NCBI GenBank assembly: GCA_031216915.1
Contig: CM062292.1
Span: forward strand, 70,188,956-70,252,955
Length of the DNA stretch: 64,000 nt
DNA from: Pictodentalium vernedei
Taxonomy: Eukaryota > Mollusca > Scaphopoda > Dentaliida > Dentaliidae
Reading direction: 5' to 3'
The notes under the pieces are model-generated. The model ran no database searches. It saw only the letters and a list, made by a program, of their open reading frames with translations, and was not told the origin of the DNA. Shown in pieces: positions 33,091-42,917 of the stretch (its first letter is position 1; every line of letters starts with the position of its first letter). Both the position numbers and the translations under genes were made by a program.

Positions 33091-33820
33091 CAGGGGCGTA
33101 GGAAGCTTATAATATTGGGGGGGGGGGTATTGTAAACGGGAGCTAGTAGGGGACTGTATGGTCGCCTTTAGCGGCCCGCCCTGCGTAGCCAAACCCGGGG
33201 AGTGTGCGGGAGGGGGATACCAGGAGAAAATTTGTGAAATATGAACACTACTGAGAACTCATTCCTCGCTTCTCAAGTAAAAAAATCAAGGTATCGTTGC
33301 TGTTAATTTTTGGTGTTTATCCCTTTACCTAACATGAAAAGCAGACGACACTTGCAAAAAAAATTCTTGACTAACTAATTTTTTTCATTTTTTGGCTCCA
33401 AAAAATAGGTTAGGACCCCTCATTGGAACGAGCTCGTTCCAATGAGGGGTCATGTTTTGGAGGCAAAAAATGAAAAAAATCATGAAAATTAATTGGCGAT
33501 TCTTGAGAATAGCGTTGGCCGGTTTTGACCGTTACGTTGGGTAAAGGGTTAAAGGAGGATGTATGTCAGAGAGGAAGATGTGAACCTGTTGAGCGTCAAA
33601 TCAGTCAGTGACATCGGCTACCAACTTTTCTATGCACTGCAAATGGTGTAGATCATACAGGTTTTATGTGCGCCTGTATGATGTAGAACATGCAGATGTA
33701 TGTGGTTATTTTCGAATAGATACTAGATATGATTTACAAAGTTTTGGACATTTTGTTTTTTTTTGGGAGGGGGGGGGGGGGGGTAAATACCCCCCTTACA
33801 CCCCGGTTCCTACGCCACTG
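33091..33820. mobile_element. hAT-like element with GGGGCGTAGGAAGC ends (copy B)
   Basis: Duplicate of 27017-27760, with shorter G runs at the left end and a longer one near 33770. It contains the nested piggyBac-like MITE 33321-33548. Confidence 0.65.
33321..33548. mobile_element. piggyBac-like MITE, subfamily A (copy B)
   Basis: Duplicate of 27257-27493, with the central hairpin shortened to GGAACGAGCTCGTTCC, a perfect palindrome, where copy A has GGAATGAGCTCGACGAGCTC. Confidence 0.88.
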
Positions 33821-34389
33821 CCCCCTACACACACACCTACTTACCTTACGTTTTGTCACCCAAACACTTTGTTTGGCACTAAAATATCACGAATGGCATA
33901 ATGTTTCACTCCATTAGTTTCGGACCAGCGTGAACACTAGCTAGGACAGTAAGGATTATTATGGACATAAATGGAAGTTAACGAAAATAATTTGGAAGCC
34001 AAGTTTTTCTTGAACACGCTTCTGTTGATTTCGTTTCAAGAATATTCTGCATTTTCGATTGATTTGCCCACAGAAACGAGTTACCGTTGAGTGAAAAACT
34101 TGAGTGGAGATGTTGAATATTAGCCGTTGTGCAATACAATGGATCCCACTTAATTGGTTATCTCTAAAGAGAATATCCCTGTTAATTGAATATAATTTTT
34201 TCACACAAAGCCATTTCTCATACCGTCTACACATATTTAATCTCTTAGTTCCATATTGGTTATAGAGTACACTCCAGTTAGTTGAATAAAAAATGCAACA
34301 TGTTGTGAAATTGCCCTGATAATCACCTAACTCCTTATGTTTACACACTTATTTGGTCTTAGTACATTAAGTACAAGCATTTAATCTTT

Positions 34390-34436
34390 TATATCTTGTT
34401 TGCCAGAGCTCCATGAGCTCTGGCAAACAAGATATA
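34390..34436. repeat. Perfect short hairpin (copy B)
   Basis: TTTGCCAGAGCTC and GAGCTCTGGCAAA are exact complements here, while copy A has TTTGAAAGAGCTC. Either copy A has mutated or copy B has been converted. Confidence 0.85.
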
Positions 34437-34512
34437 ATAGAGTAAATGCTCAATTTATCTCTAGAATACAGGAAGTGACCAAATTCCAGTTAACTGGATA
34501 CTCCTGTTAATT

Positions 34513-34861
34513 GGAAGCGAGGTGACTTCATGTTACGAAATTGAACTTCAAACCGAAAGGTCCGCGGTTCAATCCCTGCCAGGGGTAATTGTGTTGTGTC
34601 CCTGGGCAAGCCACTTAATCCCGATTTCCCACGCGAGGGCACAGTGAGAGCTTGTACTAAGGCGTGCTGCACATCGATGGTGCACCTGTCTTCAACCAAT
34701 GCCAACCCTGCTTGTGTGGAGTTTAGTGCGTTGGGGAGTCTGACAGTTGCTCGGCGTTGTCTGGTGGTTCTCACCGCGTACTCCGGCTTCCTCTACCCGT
34801 AAAACTGTCGACACAAGGTGACCCTGGCTGTGGAAAGTTAAATCACAATAAATCAATAAAC
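34513..34861 (+). mobile_element. tRNA-headed SINE (copy B)
   Basis: Duplicate of 28453-28801 with few substitutions (for example GGGCAAGCCACTT for GGGCAAGGCACTT). Confidence 0.82.
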
Positions 34862-35418
34862 GGGAAGTGTCCAAATCCCTGTTAACTGAGTACTCCTGTT
34901 AATTGAACGATTTTCACTGGCAAAGCGTTTATTCTATTTACATCCTGATATGAGATACCCTTGCTAAATAATTAGTCGTTAAATCCCAATACTTACACTG
35001 TTAATGTAGTTATACTCAATTCCCACCGGTCAGCTGGATGAAAACGTCATGACCAAATGTAATTCATTTTCCAATGAATACATTTGGACGAACTTTACCC
35101 CGCATTTACAGTAGAGCGCTGTTGACAGAATGTAATTCGGGCGGTGTTTTGGCGGGTTTTTAACTTTTAGCGCCTCTCGCACTGATCAACTTCGCAGCTG
35201 TTTCTTTGGTGACATTTCCCAACTGTGGCATAAAGCCCGTTACTAAAATACTCGTTTCCATTTCTAAAGTTGTGAAAATTAAAAATCAGAGTTGTGCGCT
35301 TTGTCTTTTCTGTGAGAGTGGTTTTTCGCCTCTTTCGTTCGTACATGTTTTATTTCGTCTTTCTGCTTTGTTGTTTGGTAAAAAGTAGTTTAAACAGTTA
35401 CGGAATGTAATTATAATA

Positions 35419-35566
35419 ATTGAATGCAATTTTTATAATCTTTATTGGAGTATGAACGTTTGGGAATGGGTACAAATTGTATGAATCCGGAAGGAATTCA
35501 TACATAATTTGTACCCATCCCCACACGTTCATACTCCAATAAAGATTATAAAAATTGCATTCAATT
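35419..35566. repeat. Near-perfect hairpin (copy B)
   Basis: Duplicate of 29359-29506; the loop region reads CCGGAAGGAATTC. Confidence 0.9.
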
Positions 35567-36282
35567 CTTAAATAAATAAATAAATATTTAATTAACAGGG
35601 TTGCACTGTATCGATAACTTGAAAAGAAATGAGATTCGATCCGACTCGACATTCTTAGTCTGATGGACTAGAATAATAGAATTATCCACAATTTGAAATT
35701 CGCGACGCACTAGAATAATAGAATTATCTATATTGGAGATTTACATGTCTCGTGTTGTCCACTTTGTCTTTCACGCGCTGTATCACTTTTCTCTTATCGT
35801 GTTTATCCAATAATCGAAAAAAATAACCAAAAAGGAAGAACTATTGAAAGCATTGCACGCCTGGTGGACATCGATACGTCTTACGTTGAAGTTAGCGAGT
35901 ATGATTTTCGGAATGTATTCCTTAAATGAGATATTTGAGACCGGGAAGTAAATCAAGCAACCGTATGATAAAACATTCCTTCGATTTTATACATTTGATA
36001 TTCATTGTTTTCAAACTCTTTTTGTTTATCTTCATCTCAGATTACCCGACAAAATCACTACACGTGATAATGTTGCAATAACATGATTTTCAAGGGTCGG
36101 GTACAGTTATTTGCAACTATTCGATTAAAAGCGGCCTGTAGATTTACCGATGATCGTATATACTTCTTGAGGATGCTGAGACTGATTGAAATCCAACAAC
36201 GATATGTGCGTTTCGTGTAAGTTATCCATTCACGATTATATTACATGGCAGATAGATTTTCCGGAGATGTCACAACCGTTAC

Positions 36283-36363
36283 TTATTACCAGTTCCTTAT
36301 TCGACATTCGTTGTCGATAAAAAAATTGGTTGACAACGAATGTCGAATAAGGAACTGGTAATA
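36283..36363. repeat. Perfect hairpin (copy B)
   Basis: Duplicate of 30219-30299. Confidence 0.9.
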
Positions 36364-36389
36364 AATTACGGTTTTCACGTCCGTAAATT

Positions 36390-36700
36390 TTCATGCGAAA
36401 TACACAAATAATCGGTTAGGTTGGGGAGGTATATTTCTGGCTCTTGTGAGCAATATTTAACAAATATTGCACGAGGTTGCGAGTCATATTACAGGTTATG
36501 GAACGGCGAGTGAATCCATAATGTGTACATTGACGGGATAAAGCGAAGCTGAGGTCAGTATGCACAATACGGGTTGACTGGCCAGTGCATAAACTGCCAT
36601 ATCCCTCTCAACCTCGTGCAAGATTTGTTATATCGCATCGAAGGTACATCTACCAAGAACATATTGCACTACCACAGACAAGTGTATACATTATTACACT
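36390..36700. repeat. Foldback repeat, second copy at 40105-40445
   Basis: AACAAATATTGCACGAGGTTG on the left is mirrored by CAACCTCGTGCAAGATTTGTT on the right. The same sequence in the same orientation occurs at 40105-40445 with about 10 percent differences. Copy A of the tandem duplication ends in the middle of this element. Confidence 0.8.
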
Positions 36701-36956
36701 TAATCTTGAAACTAACATAAAAACATTTTGAAATTAACGTAAACATAACTTCATTTATAACACGACTGTTTAGTGAAATTCTCATCTACAACAACACTAA
36801 ACCATGCAGAAAATGGAAATCTAATCCGCACATATGTGTGGAACGCAAATCGTTGACGGACTATTTTTAAATAGAAGCGAAATTTCACTGGAATTTTCTA
36901 CAAATCGTGCAACGCAGTTAAAATTTGAATCGCTAGCGATAGCTGAAAATCGTCCC

Positions 36957-37012
36957 CTGAGTTCCAACGTGTTCTATGTGCCAGAACACATTGGAACTCA
37001 GGGGACGAAAGA
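36957..37012. repeat. Hairpin in left arm of foldback
   Basis: CCCCTGAGTTCCAACGTGTTC and GAACACATTGGAACTCAGGGG with a very short loop (TATGTGCCA). Same family as 21990-22066 and 39178-39243. Confidence 0.88.
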
Positions 37013-37134
37013 GTAACACGTTTCCTCTCGTAAATTTGGTTGGCGATAAAATGTGTTCTGTTTGTTGATAATTGTCAAATGAATTGCTGAATGTCCTTCT
37101 GATAATTGTTTTTTATAGACGTGAAGGCGTGTAA

Positions 37135-37280
37135 TAAACGCAGAACGACACACGCGTGTGAGTGGATTAATCGATATGGCACTTGTGCCATCGCGGAAGG
37201 ATATCTCGGTTTATCCTCTCACACTGACACTCGTGGCATAACGATTAACCCATTCACGTGCGTGTGTCGTTCTGTGTATA
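37135..37280. repeat. Imperfect hairpin with ACACACGCGTGTG arm
   Basis: ACGCAGAACGACACACGCGTG on the left is mirrored by CACGTGCGTGTGTCGTTCTGTGT on the right, with inner GTGGATTAATCG/CGATTAACCCA. A smaller hairpin of the same sequence family is at 38583-38660, and a related CGCGTTCTGTGTTTATTACAC motif occurs near 50470. Confidence 0.75.
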
Positions 37281-37490
37281 TGTTTATAAAGGAATCAAAC
37301 ACAGCTTCATATCAAAACTACTCTGCTTATTTTTGGAGGATTTGAAATGTTATCGGACACATTGAAGAAGTTGCTGCATTTTCCTAATTGTCAATAAACG
37401 CAGAGTTAAAATAATATGTGTGAAATTTACAACTTGAGCGGATTCTATTCAAACAGAACACCAGAAATGTCTCTTCAAGATCGACTTTAA

Positions 37491-37745
37491 CTCTTTACCT
37501 AACAATCGGCCTGCTCTCGGCCTCGTAATTTTCAAATTAAGCAGTGCGAAAATATATTTTTCAAAACATTTCAACAGAAGCGTACAATGTTACGCGACCC
37601 CCCTCCTCCCTCAGAGGTACGAGCTCAACGTTCAGCTCGCTTCATTAATAGTCACATGATATGGTTTTGTTTATTTTTTTTGAAGAAAGTTAAAAAACAA
37701 TAAATAAAATAATAAATGTTGATATTCTGTGTGTTGGGTGTGGTG
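37491..37745. mobile_element. Decayed piggyBac-like MITE, subfamily B
   Basis: TTAA then CTCTTTACCTAAC at the left and TGTTGGGTGTGGTG then TTAA at the right. The centre is heavily mutated (GAGGTACGAGCTCAACG). Confidence 0.65.
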
Positions 37746-37852
37746 TTAAAATATGTTTTTGAGCAGGCAGTCTGAAACAACATGGAAATGTAAATTGAAC
37801 CGATTTTATTCAAACAGAATACCACGAATTTCTCTTCAAGGGTCGGCTTTAA

Positions 37853-38093
37853 CCCTTTACCCAACGCAGACGATATCAACATTTATAATTTTAAATGCCA
37901 TTTTTTAAATTTCTTCCAAAAAGTTCACCAAAACCATATAATGCGACCCCTCATTGGAAAGAGCTCGACGAGCACGTTGCAAAGAGGGATCACATGATAT
38001 GGTTTTGTTGAACCTTTTTGAAAAAATAATATTTTTTCAGCTGCTGAATTTGCGTATCGCGAGGACGGATGTCCCGATTCGTTGGGTAAAGGG
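37853..38093. mobile_element. piggyBac-like MITE, subfamily B
   Basis: TTAA at 37849, ends CCCTTTACCCAACGCAGACG and TTCGTTGGGTAAAGGG, centre GGAAAGAGCTCGACGAGCAC. The right target copy reads CTAA. Confidence 0.85.
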
Positions 38094-38097
38094 CTAA

Positions 38098-38566
38098 TCC
38101 TTTACCCAACGAATCGAAAGAATCCGTTTTCGTACTTTTCAATACTTACAGTACGTGGAGAGTGTATTATCACTAAATTACCCGCAGAGTGGAGATTCCA
38201 CCCGAGCAATAATTGCAAATTTGTTGCAAAGCATAACCAGCACCAGCAAAGTTTCAGCCAATGGACCTCCGGGTAAAACCCGGAGGTCCATTGGCGTAAA
38301 CATTGCTTGTGTTTTTTGTCGATATTTTCCACAATTTGAAAGTTATAGCTTGGGTGATAACTCCACTCCGCGGGTGATTTAGTTACAATACGCTCTCCAC
38401 GCACTGTAGGAAAATATACTTTTCAAAAAAAGTCAGCAAAACCATGCATGTGAACTCTTATTGGAAAGAGCTAGTACGGTTGTGTTGAAAAGAAAAAAAA
38501 ATAGAAATAAAAAACAATTATTAAAATAGTAAATTTTGATATCTTGTTCGTTGGGTAGAACAATTT
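38098..38566. mobile_element. piggyBac-like MITE split by a TA MITE
   Basis: CCTTTACCCAACGAATCG at 38099 is the left end. After the TA MITE (38149-38406), the rest (AAAAAAAGTCAGCAAAACCATGC..., GGAAAGAGC, then TTCGTTGGGTA near 38560) completes a subfamily B element with its centre partly deleted. It abuts the previous MITE almost directly (38093/38098). Confidence 0.7.
38149..38406. mobile_element. TA MITE family 1 (nested)
   Basis: CAGTACGTGGAGAG and CTCTCCACGCACTG between TA dinucleotides. The central hairpin CCAATGGACCTCCGGGTAAAACCCGG is nearly perfect. Confidence 0.92.
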
Positions 38567-38679
38567 TGTGAGTCAAGAAGGAAATACACAGGACAACACA
38601 CGGGTGTGGATGGGCTAGTCGATATCGACTAACCCTTGCGCACCCGTGTGTCGTTCTGTGTTTTTTACACGCCTTCGCG

Positions 38680-39053
38680 GGGGCGCGGGGGCTCAGTAGG
38701 TAGAGGTGCAGGCTGCAAGCCGAGAAGTCCTCGGTTCGAATCCCACCTGCGGCAACCGCGTTGTGTCCTTTGGCAAGACACTTCACCCCCACTGCCCATG
38801 TGGGGGCACGATGGCGCCGTGTACTAAGGCATACTGCACGTCGTTGGTACGCATGTCTTCAACCAATCTAACCCTGCCTGCATGTGCTGCAGTGCGGAGT
38901 TATGATGTTGGGGAGCTGGCAGCTGCTCGTCGTTGCTCGGTGGTTCTCTCCGGGTACTCCGGCTTCCTCCACCCGTAAAACTGTCACGGTCATGATTAGC
39001 CATTGTGCATAAATATGTGACCTCAAATATCAATAAATAAATAAATAAATAAT
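38680..39053 (+). mobile_element. tRNA-Cys-like-headed SINE with 13-bp target duplication
   Basis: ACACGCCTTCGCG flanks it at 38667-38679 and 39054-39066. The head has A-box-like GGCTCAGTAGGTAGAGG and B-box GGTTCGAATCC, with an anticodon-loop-like CTGCAAG (GCA). Body: GTCCTTTGGCAAGACACTTC, GTACTAAGGCATACTGCACG, CTCCGGGTACTCCGGCTTCC. Tail: (AATA)n. Pol III-transcribed, mobilised by a LINE partner not identified here. Confidence 0.93.
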
Positions 39054-39177
39054 ACACGCCTTCGCGTAAATGAAATCAATTATTAGGACACTCAGCAATC
39101 CATTTGACCACTATCAATACTAAGAACACATTTTATCGCCAACCAAATTTACCAGGGGAACCCGTGTTACTATTTTG

Positions 39178-39243
39178 TCCTCTGAGTTCCAATGTGTTCT
39201 CTGTGCCTATTGGCACATAGAGCACATTGGAATTCAGGGGACG
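39178..39243. repeat. Hairpin in right arm of foldback
   Basis: GTCCTCTGAGTTCCAATGTG and CACATTGGAATTCAGGGGAC pair across a loop with GTGCCTATTGGCAC. Confidence 0.88.
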
Positions 39244-39707
39244 ATTTTCAGCTATCGCCATCGATTCAAATTGATTGTAATTGCGTTGCAGTATTTGTAG
39301 AAAATTTCAGTGAAATTCCTCTTCTATTTAAAAACAGTCCGTCAACGATTTCCGTTCCGCACATACGTGTCGAACAGATTTCATTTTCCCCATGGTTTAG
39401 TGTTGCTGTAGATGCAGATTACATAGAACATGCGTGTAATAAGAGTTAGAAACCAAACATTTCTGGCACGAAATGAATAAACACTTTACAGCATGTGCCT
39501 TGTAGACCATTGTCTTAATTACCCAATAATTAAACAGAATCGAAATAATTATCTGAGTAGCGAATGTTTAACGCATCTATTTTGAAAACAAAATGTGGAG
39601 TCAAATATTGTAAGGCTTATATTTTTCACTTTTTATCAAAATAAAGTCTTCATTAATTTTGACAAGAACAATTCCCTTATTAATAGGAGTATTTCTCTTG
39701 CTAGTGA

Positions 39708-39985
39708 GGAGTGGCTCAGTGGCTAGCGCAATGGACTTGTAATCGAAAGGTTGTCGGCACGGTCTGGACCACAGCCACTTGCGCTGTGTTCTTTTCCGAG
39801 ACACTTAACCGCCGATTTTCAAATTCGGAACAATGACACGTGCACCGTCCCTTCAGTTAATTTGACAAGGACTCAAACCCCGATTGAATCCGGTTAGTGC
39901 GTTTGAATGTCTGATAGCTACTTACCGATGCTCTGTGATTATCTGCGGATTAACAGGTGTCTTCCAGTCACCTACCTCTCCACCT
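39708..39985 (+). mobile_element. tRNA-derived SINE-like repeat, different head
   Basis: GGCTCAGTGGCTAGCGCAATG (A-box-like), then GGACTTGTAATCGAAAGGTTG (anticodon-arm-like, TGT) start the element. A degraded body, CTTTTCCGAGACACTTAACC (about 39791), recalls the shared GGCAAGACACTT motif. The B-box is degenerate, and there is no A-rich tail or clear target duplication. Confidence 0.55.
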
Positions 39986-40104
39986 AAAAACCGAAATAAA
40001 ACAGTGAAACACCATCCGCTTAAAAATGCATAATGCGTTCTTCAGGCTGACCTTTATTGAATTTCCATCAAAACAAGTCTTATCTGCTTTACAATAGCCA
40101 TGAC

Positions 40105-40445
40105 TTGATTTTATGAGATTTACATGCCAAATACACATATAATCGGTTATGTTGGGAAGGTACAATTCTGGCTCTTGTAAGCAATATTTAACAAATATTG
40201 CACGAGGTTGCGAGTCATATTGCAGGTTATGGAACGGCGAGTATGTGTACATTGACGGCGTAAAGCGAAGCTGAGGTCAGTACGCACAATAAGGGATGAC
40301 TGGCCGGTCCAAAAACTGCCATATCCCTCTCAACCTTGTGCAAGGTTTGTTATATCACATTGAAGCTACACCTACCAAGAACACATTGCACTATCACAGA
40401 CAAGTGTATATTATAGTATACACCCATAGTAACTTGGTGTACCAA
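40105..40445. repeat. Foldback repeat (second copy of 36390-36700)
   Basis: Same order of landmarks as at 36390: GGTTATGTTGGGAAGGTA, AACAAATATTGCACGAGGTTG, GATGACTGGCCGGTCC, CAACCTTGTGCAAGGTTTGTT, ACAGACAAGTGTATA. Confidence 0.8.
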
Positions 40446-40492
40446 ATGTTCACCACGAGTGGTGAACATTTGGTACAACAAGCTACTTTGGG
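40423..40492. repeat. Perfect-core hairpin
   Basis: TTGTACCAAATGTTCACCAC-type arms: GTGTACCAAATGTTCACCAC and GTGGTGAACATTTGGTACAAC around the loop GAG. Confidence 0.85.
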
Positions 40493-40990
40493 TATATTTT
40501 ATTTATACCATGATCGTCAGGTTATTAAGAGTCGCTATTGTTTTTCACGATTTTACTGAGCAGCAGCCGTACATTCGTGCGAATTTGTTTTTGTTTACGT
40601 GAGCATCGGTGGGCGGTACTTCCGCTGTCAATTTGATCACCGAAACGAAATAGAAACAGAAACAGGGCTTTTTTCATTTTAAGAACATAATAACATACCA
40701 TTTCAAGTTATGGATGCTTTATTAACATGAGAGAATGCATGTTTGTTAATTTTTGGTGTTTTGTGGGGCAAACTCATCTAAAAACGTAATAAATAATTGC
40801 CGCTTTGATTTCACTCTTTGCGATAAATTTAGACAACCTCGCATTCAGGTCGACGTCACCAAAGGTCAAGGATGTAGTTCCAATGTACATGTAAATTTTG
40901 ACTATTGAAATCCCATTGCTGGCGTGTTCACCACAGTTGCTGTATAAAGCTAAAATGTATGCCATAGGCTTTTCATATATAGTAGAATAG

Positions 40991-41333
40991 AGGGCGCGGT
41001 GGTTCAGTAGGTAGAGGTGCAGGCTGCAAGCCGAGAGGTCCTCGGTTCGAATCCCAACTGCGGCAACCGCGTTGTGTCCTTGGGCAAGACACTTCACCCC
41101 CATTACCCATGTGGGGGCACGGTGACGCCGTGTACTAAGGCGTTCTGCACGTCGATGGTGCCCTTGCCTTCAACCAATGTTAACCCTGCTTGTGTGGAGT
41201 TAGTATGTTGGGGAGCTGACAGTTGCTCGCCGTTGCTCGGTGGTTCTCTCCGGGTACTCCGGCTTCCTCCACCCGTAAAACTGTCATGGTCATGATTAGC
41301 CATTGTGCAAAAATATGTGACCATAAACACCAA

Positions 41334-41380
<47 letters not shown>
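40991..41380 (+). mobile_element. tRNA-Cys-like-headed SINE with 13-bp target duplication
   Basis: TATAGTAGAATAG is present at 40978-40990 and 41381-41393. Head, body (GTCCTTGGGCAAGACACTTC) and an (AATA)n tail of about 50 bp, the longest of the set, suggest a relatively young copy. Confidence 0.93.
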
Positions 41381-41381
<1 letters not shown>

Positions 41382-41510
41382 ATAGTAGAATAGGTAATCA
41401 TGGCATAAAAGAAAATACTCAGTAGCTAGAAGTTAATGCCTCATGCTTCTTCAACAGCATTTGCACGCACCCGGAGCTGGCGGGTGCTAATTTAGCCAAC
41501 TGCACCAATT

Positions 41511-42050
41511 TATACCCCCACAAAACGAAGTTGGGGGGGGGGGGGAGTATATAGGAGTCAACCTGTCGGTCGGTCGGTTGATGTCGGTCTGTTGCACATG
41601 TAAATTTGTGGAGCGAACTACTTCCAGTTTTAGTCGCATTTTCATGAAACTTCACAAAAATGACCAACATGACGAGGGGTAGTGCGCGACATAATTTCTA
41701 TCCAGATCGAATTTTTGCTGCATTTTCATGAAACTCAAAATAAATTGATCGACATGATGAGCAGTGCGTGACATAATTTTTTTCCACATCAGATTCAAAA
41801 AGGCTGACTGGAGGCCATATTGAATTTTGCAAACCACATGTGGAGCGAACTACTTCCACAGTTTTAGTTGCATTTTCATGAAACTTCACCAAAATGATCA
41901 ACACGATGAGGATCTGCGCGCGACATAATCTTTTCCCCGATCAGATTCAAGATGGCCGACTGGCGGCCATATTGTTTTTTTTTACTTAGAAAAATTGAAT
42001 GCCCATTTTCAGTCACCCACACTGGACGGTATGCCATGGTGGGGGTATAC
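41511..42050. mobile_element. Element with TATACCCCCA ends and internal repeats
   Basis: TATACCCCCA at the left and TGGGGGTATA at the right are inverted copies. After a G run and CGGTCGGTCGG, the interior contains three related blocks, each with GCATTTTCATGAAACT, an ACATGATGAG-type motif and GCGACATAAT (about 41635, 41720, 41870), and two copies of GGAGCGAACTACTTCCA (41610, 41842). No protein motif. Element class unknown. Confidence 0.6.
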
Positions 42051-42726
42051 CGGGCGACAGACCATCTTTAGTTTGATTTGGAACAAAAAAACCGTCGTTG
42101 ACTCAAATTTTGGCACCAAAATATTTCTCTCAATTGCGTGATCGATACCGAAACAAACAAAAATATTTAATAACTTCTTTTTCTTCAAGTTTACAAAACG
42201 CAGTATTCACTTAGATACATATTTCATTCGCGAGGGTATGAAGTATTTATCTAACAATCATATACATTTTGGCTTGAAAACCACGAGAAACCATACGTAT
42301 CACATAATGAGTTCCGATTCCGTATCATATAGACGACTCATTCTGATTCCATATCATACAGATGACTCGTTTCCGGGAACGCAGCGGGCTATCATAACAG
42401 ATGCATGAATACATTCTATGCGTTTCATTGATCGACTAAGCTGATCCCTTACAAAATAAAACATAATTCCTTACAATTAGCGACAGTACTATTAATAGCC
42501 AATGCTCCCACCCCCATCCCCACATCCACACACACACAATAAGTGAATAATTTTACAACGCACGCAACTTTGAAAATTTGCGGTGACCGCGTTACTCATT
42601 GTTTGTTAAAGTGCACAACAATATTGTTTCATAAAAAATGAGTTTTTTAAAACTTTTTCTCGCCCAACATTATGTCCCAAAACTGTATTAATAATTTGCG
42701 ATTTAATCTGTGTATGCGACGGAATT
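42051..42726. other. Unassigned sequence
   Basis: TATTTATCTAACAATC at 42244 is complementary to GATTGTTAGATAAAT-like sequence at 42724, so the stretch may be the inside of an approximately 490-bp element adjoining the hairpin at 42727. No gene is seen. Confidence 0.35.
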
Positions 42727-42917
42727 GTTAGATAAATGAATTACCATGATAATGTGCATGTCCTGTGATTTGCATCAGATTCTCGGTGGTGTCCAGAATG
42801 GGATCACAACTCGCCGGCAAAGCGTCGGCGAGTTGTGATCCCATTCTGGACACCACCGAGAATCTGATGCAAATCACATGACATGCACATTATCATGATA
42901 CTCTGTATTTATCTAAT
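42727..42917. repeat. Near-perfect hairpin (about 90-bp arms)
   Basis: Arms TCATGATAATGTGCATGTC-like and its complement, then CAGATTCTCGGTGGTGTCCA and TGGACACCACCGAGAATCTG, then GGGATCACAACTCGCCG and CGGCGAGTTGTGATCCC, around a GCAAAGC loop at about 42815. Same family as 9185-9345. Confidence 0.92.

Larger units (their letters stand above)
30516..36579. repeat. Tandem duplication, copy B
   Basis: Direct repeat of 25138-30515, longer mainly because of a 701-bp transposon insertion plus its 3-bp target duplication. Its first part (30516-30740) is the orphan right end of the Tc1 element. Sequence right of 36579 (GGCCAGTGCATAAACTGCC) is the original continuation beyond the duplicated unit; a related element at 40105-40445 has the same continuation. 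Confidence 0.95.
36775..39435. mobile_element. Foldback element with about 370-bp arms, filled with nested insertions
   Basis: The left arm (about 36775-37150) and right arm (about 39050-39435) are inverted copies. CAACACTAAACCATG at 36794, GTTGACGGACTATTTTTAAA at 36852, GCTATCGC-like sequence and GTTCCAACGTGTTCTATG, then AAATTTGGTTGGCGATAAAA at 37033 and GGCGTGTAATAAACGC-like sequence, all reappear complemented in reverse order. Arm differences are moderate. The interior holds piggyBac-like MITEs at 37491, 37853 and 38098, a TA MITE at 38149, hairpins and a SINE at 38680. No coding sequence and no clear target duplication. Confidence 0.85.

Noticed and set aside
40991-41070. tRNA-Cys (GCA) gene, and similar at 38690, 49780 and minus-strand 59680-59750
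   Set aside because: Each is the head of a SINE with the shared body, tail and its own target duplication; the acceptor stems are not properly paired.
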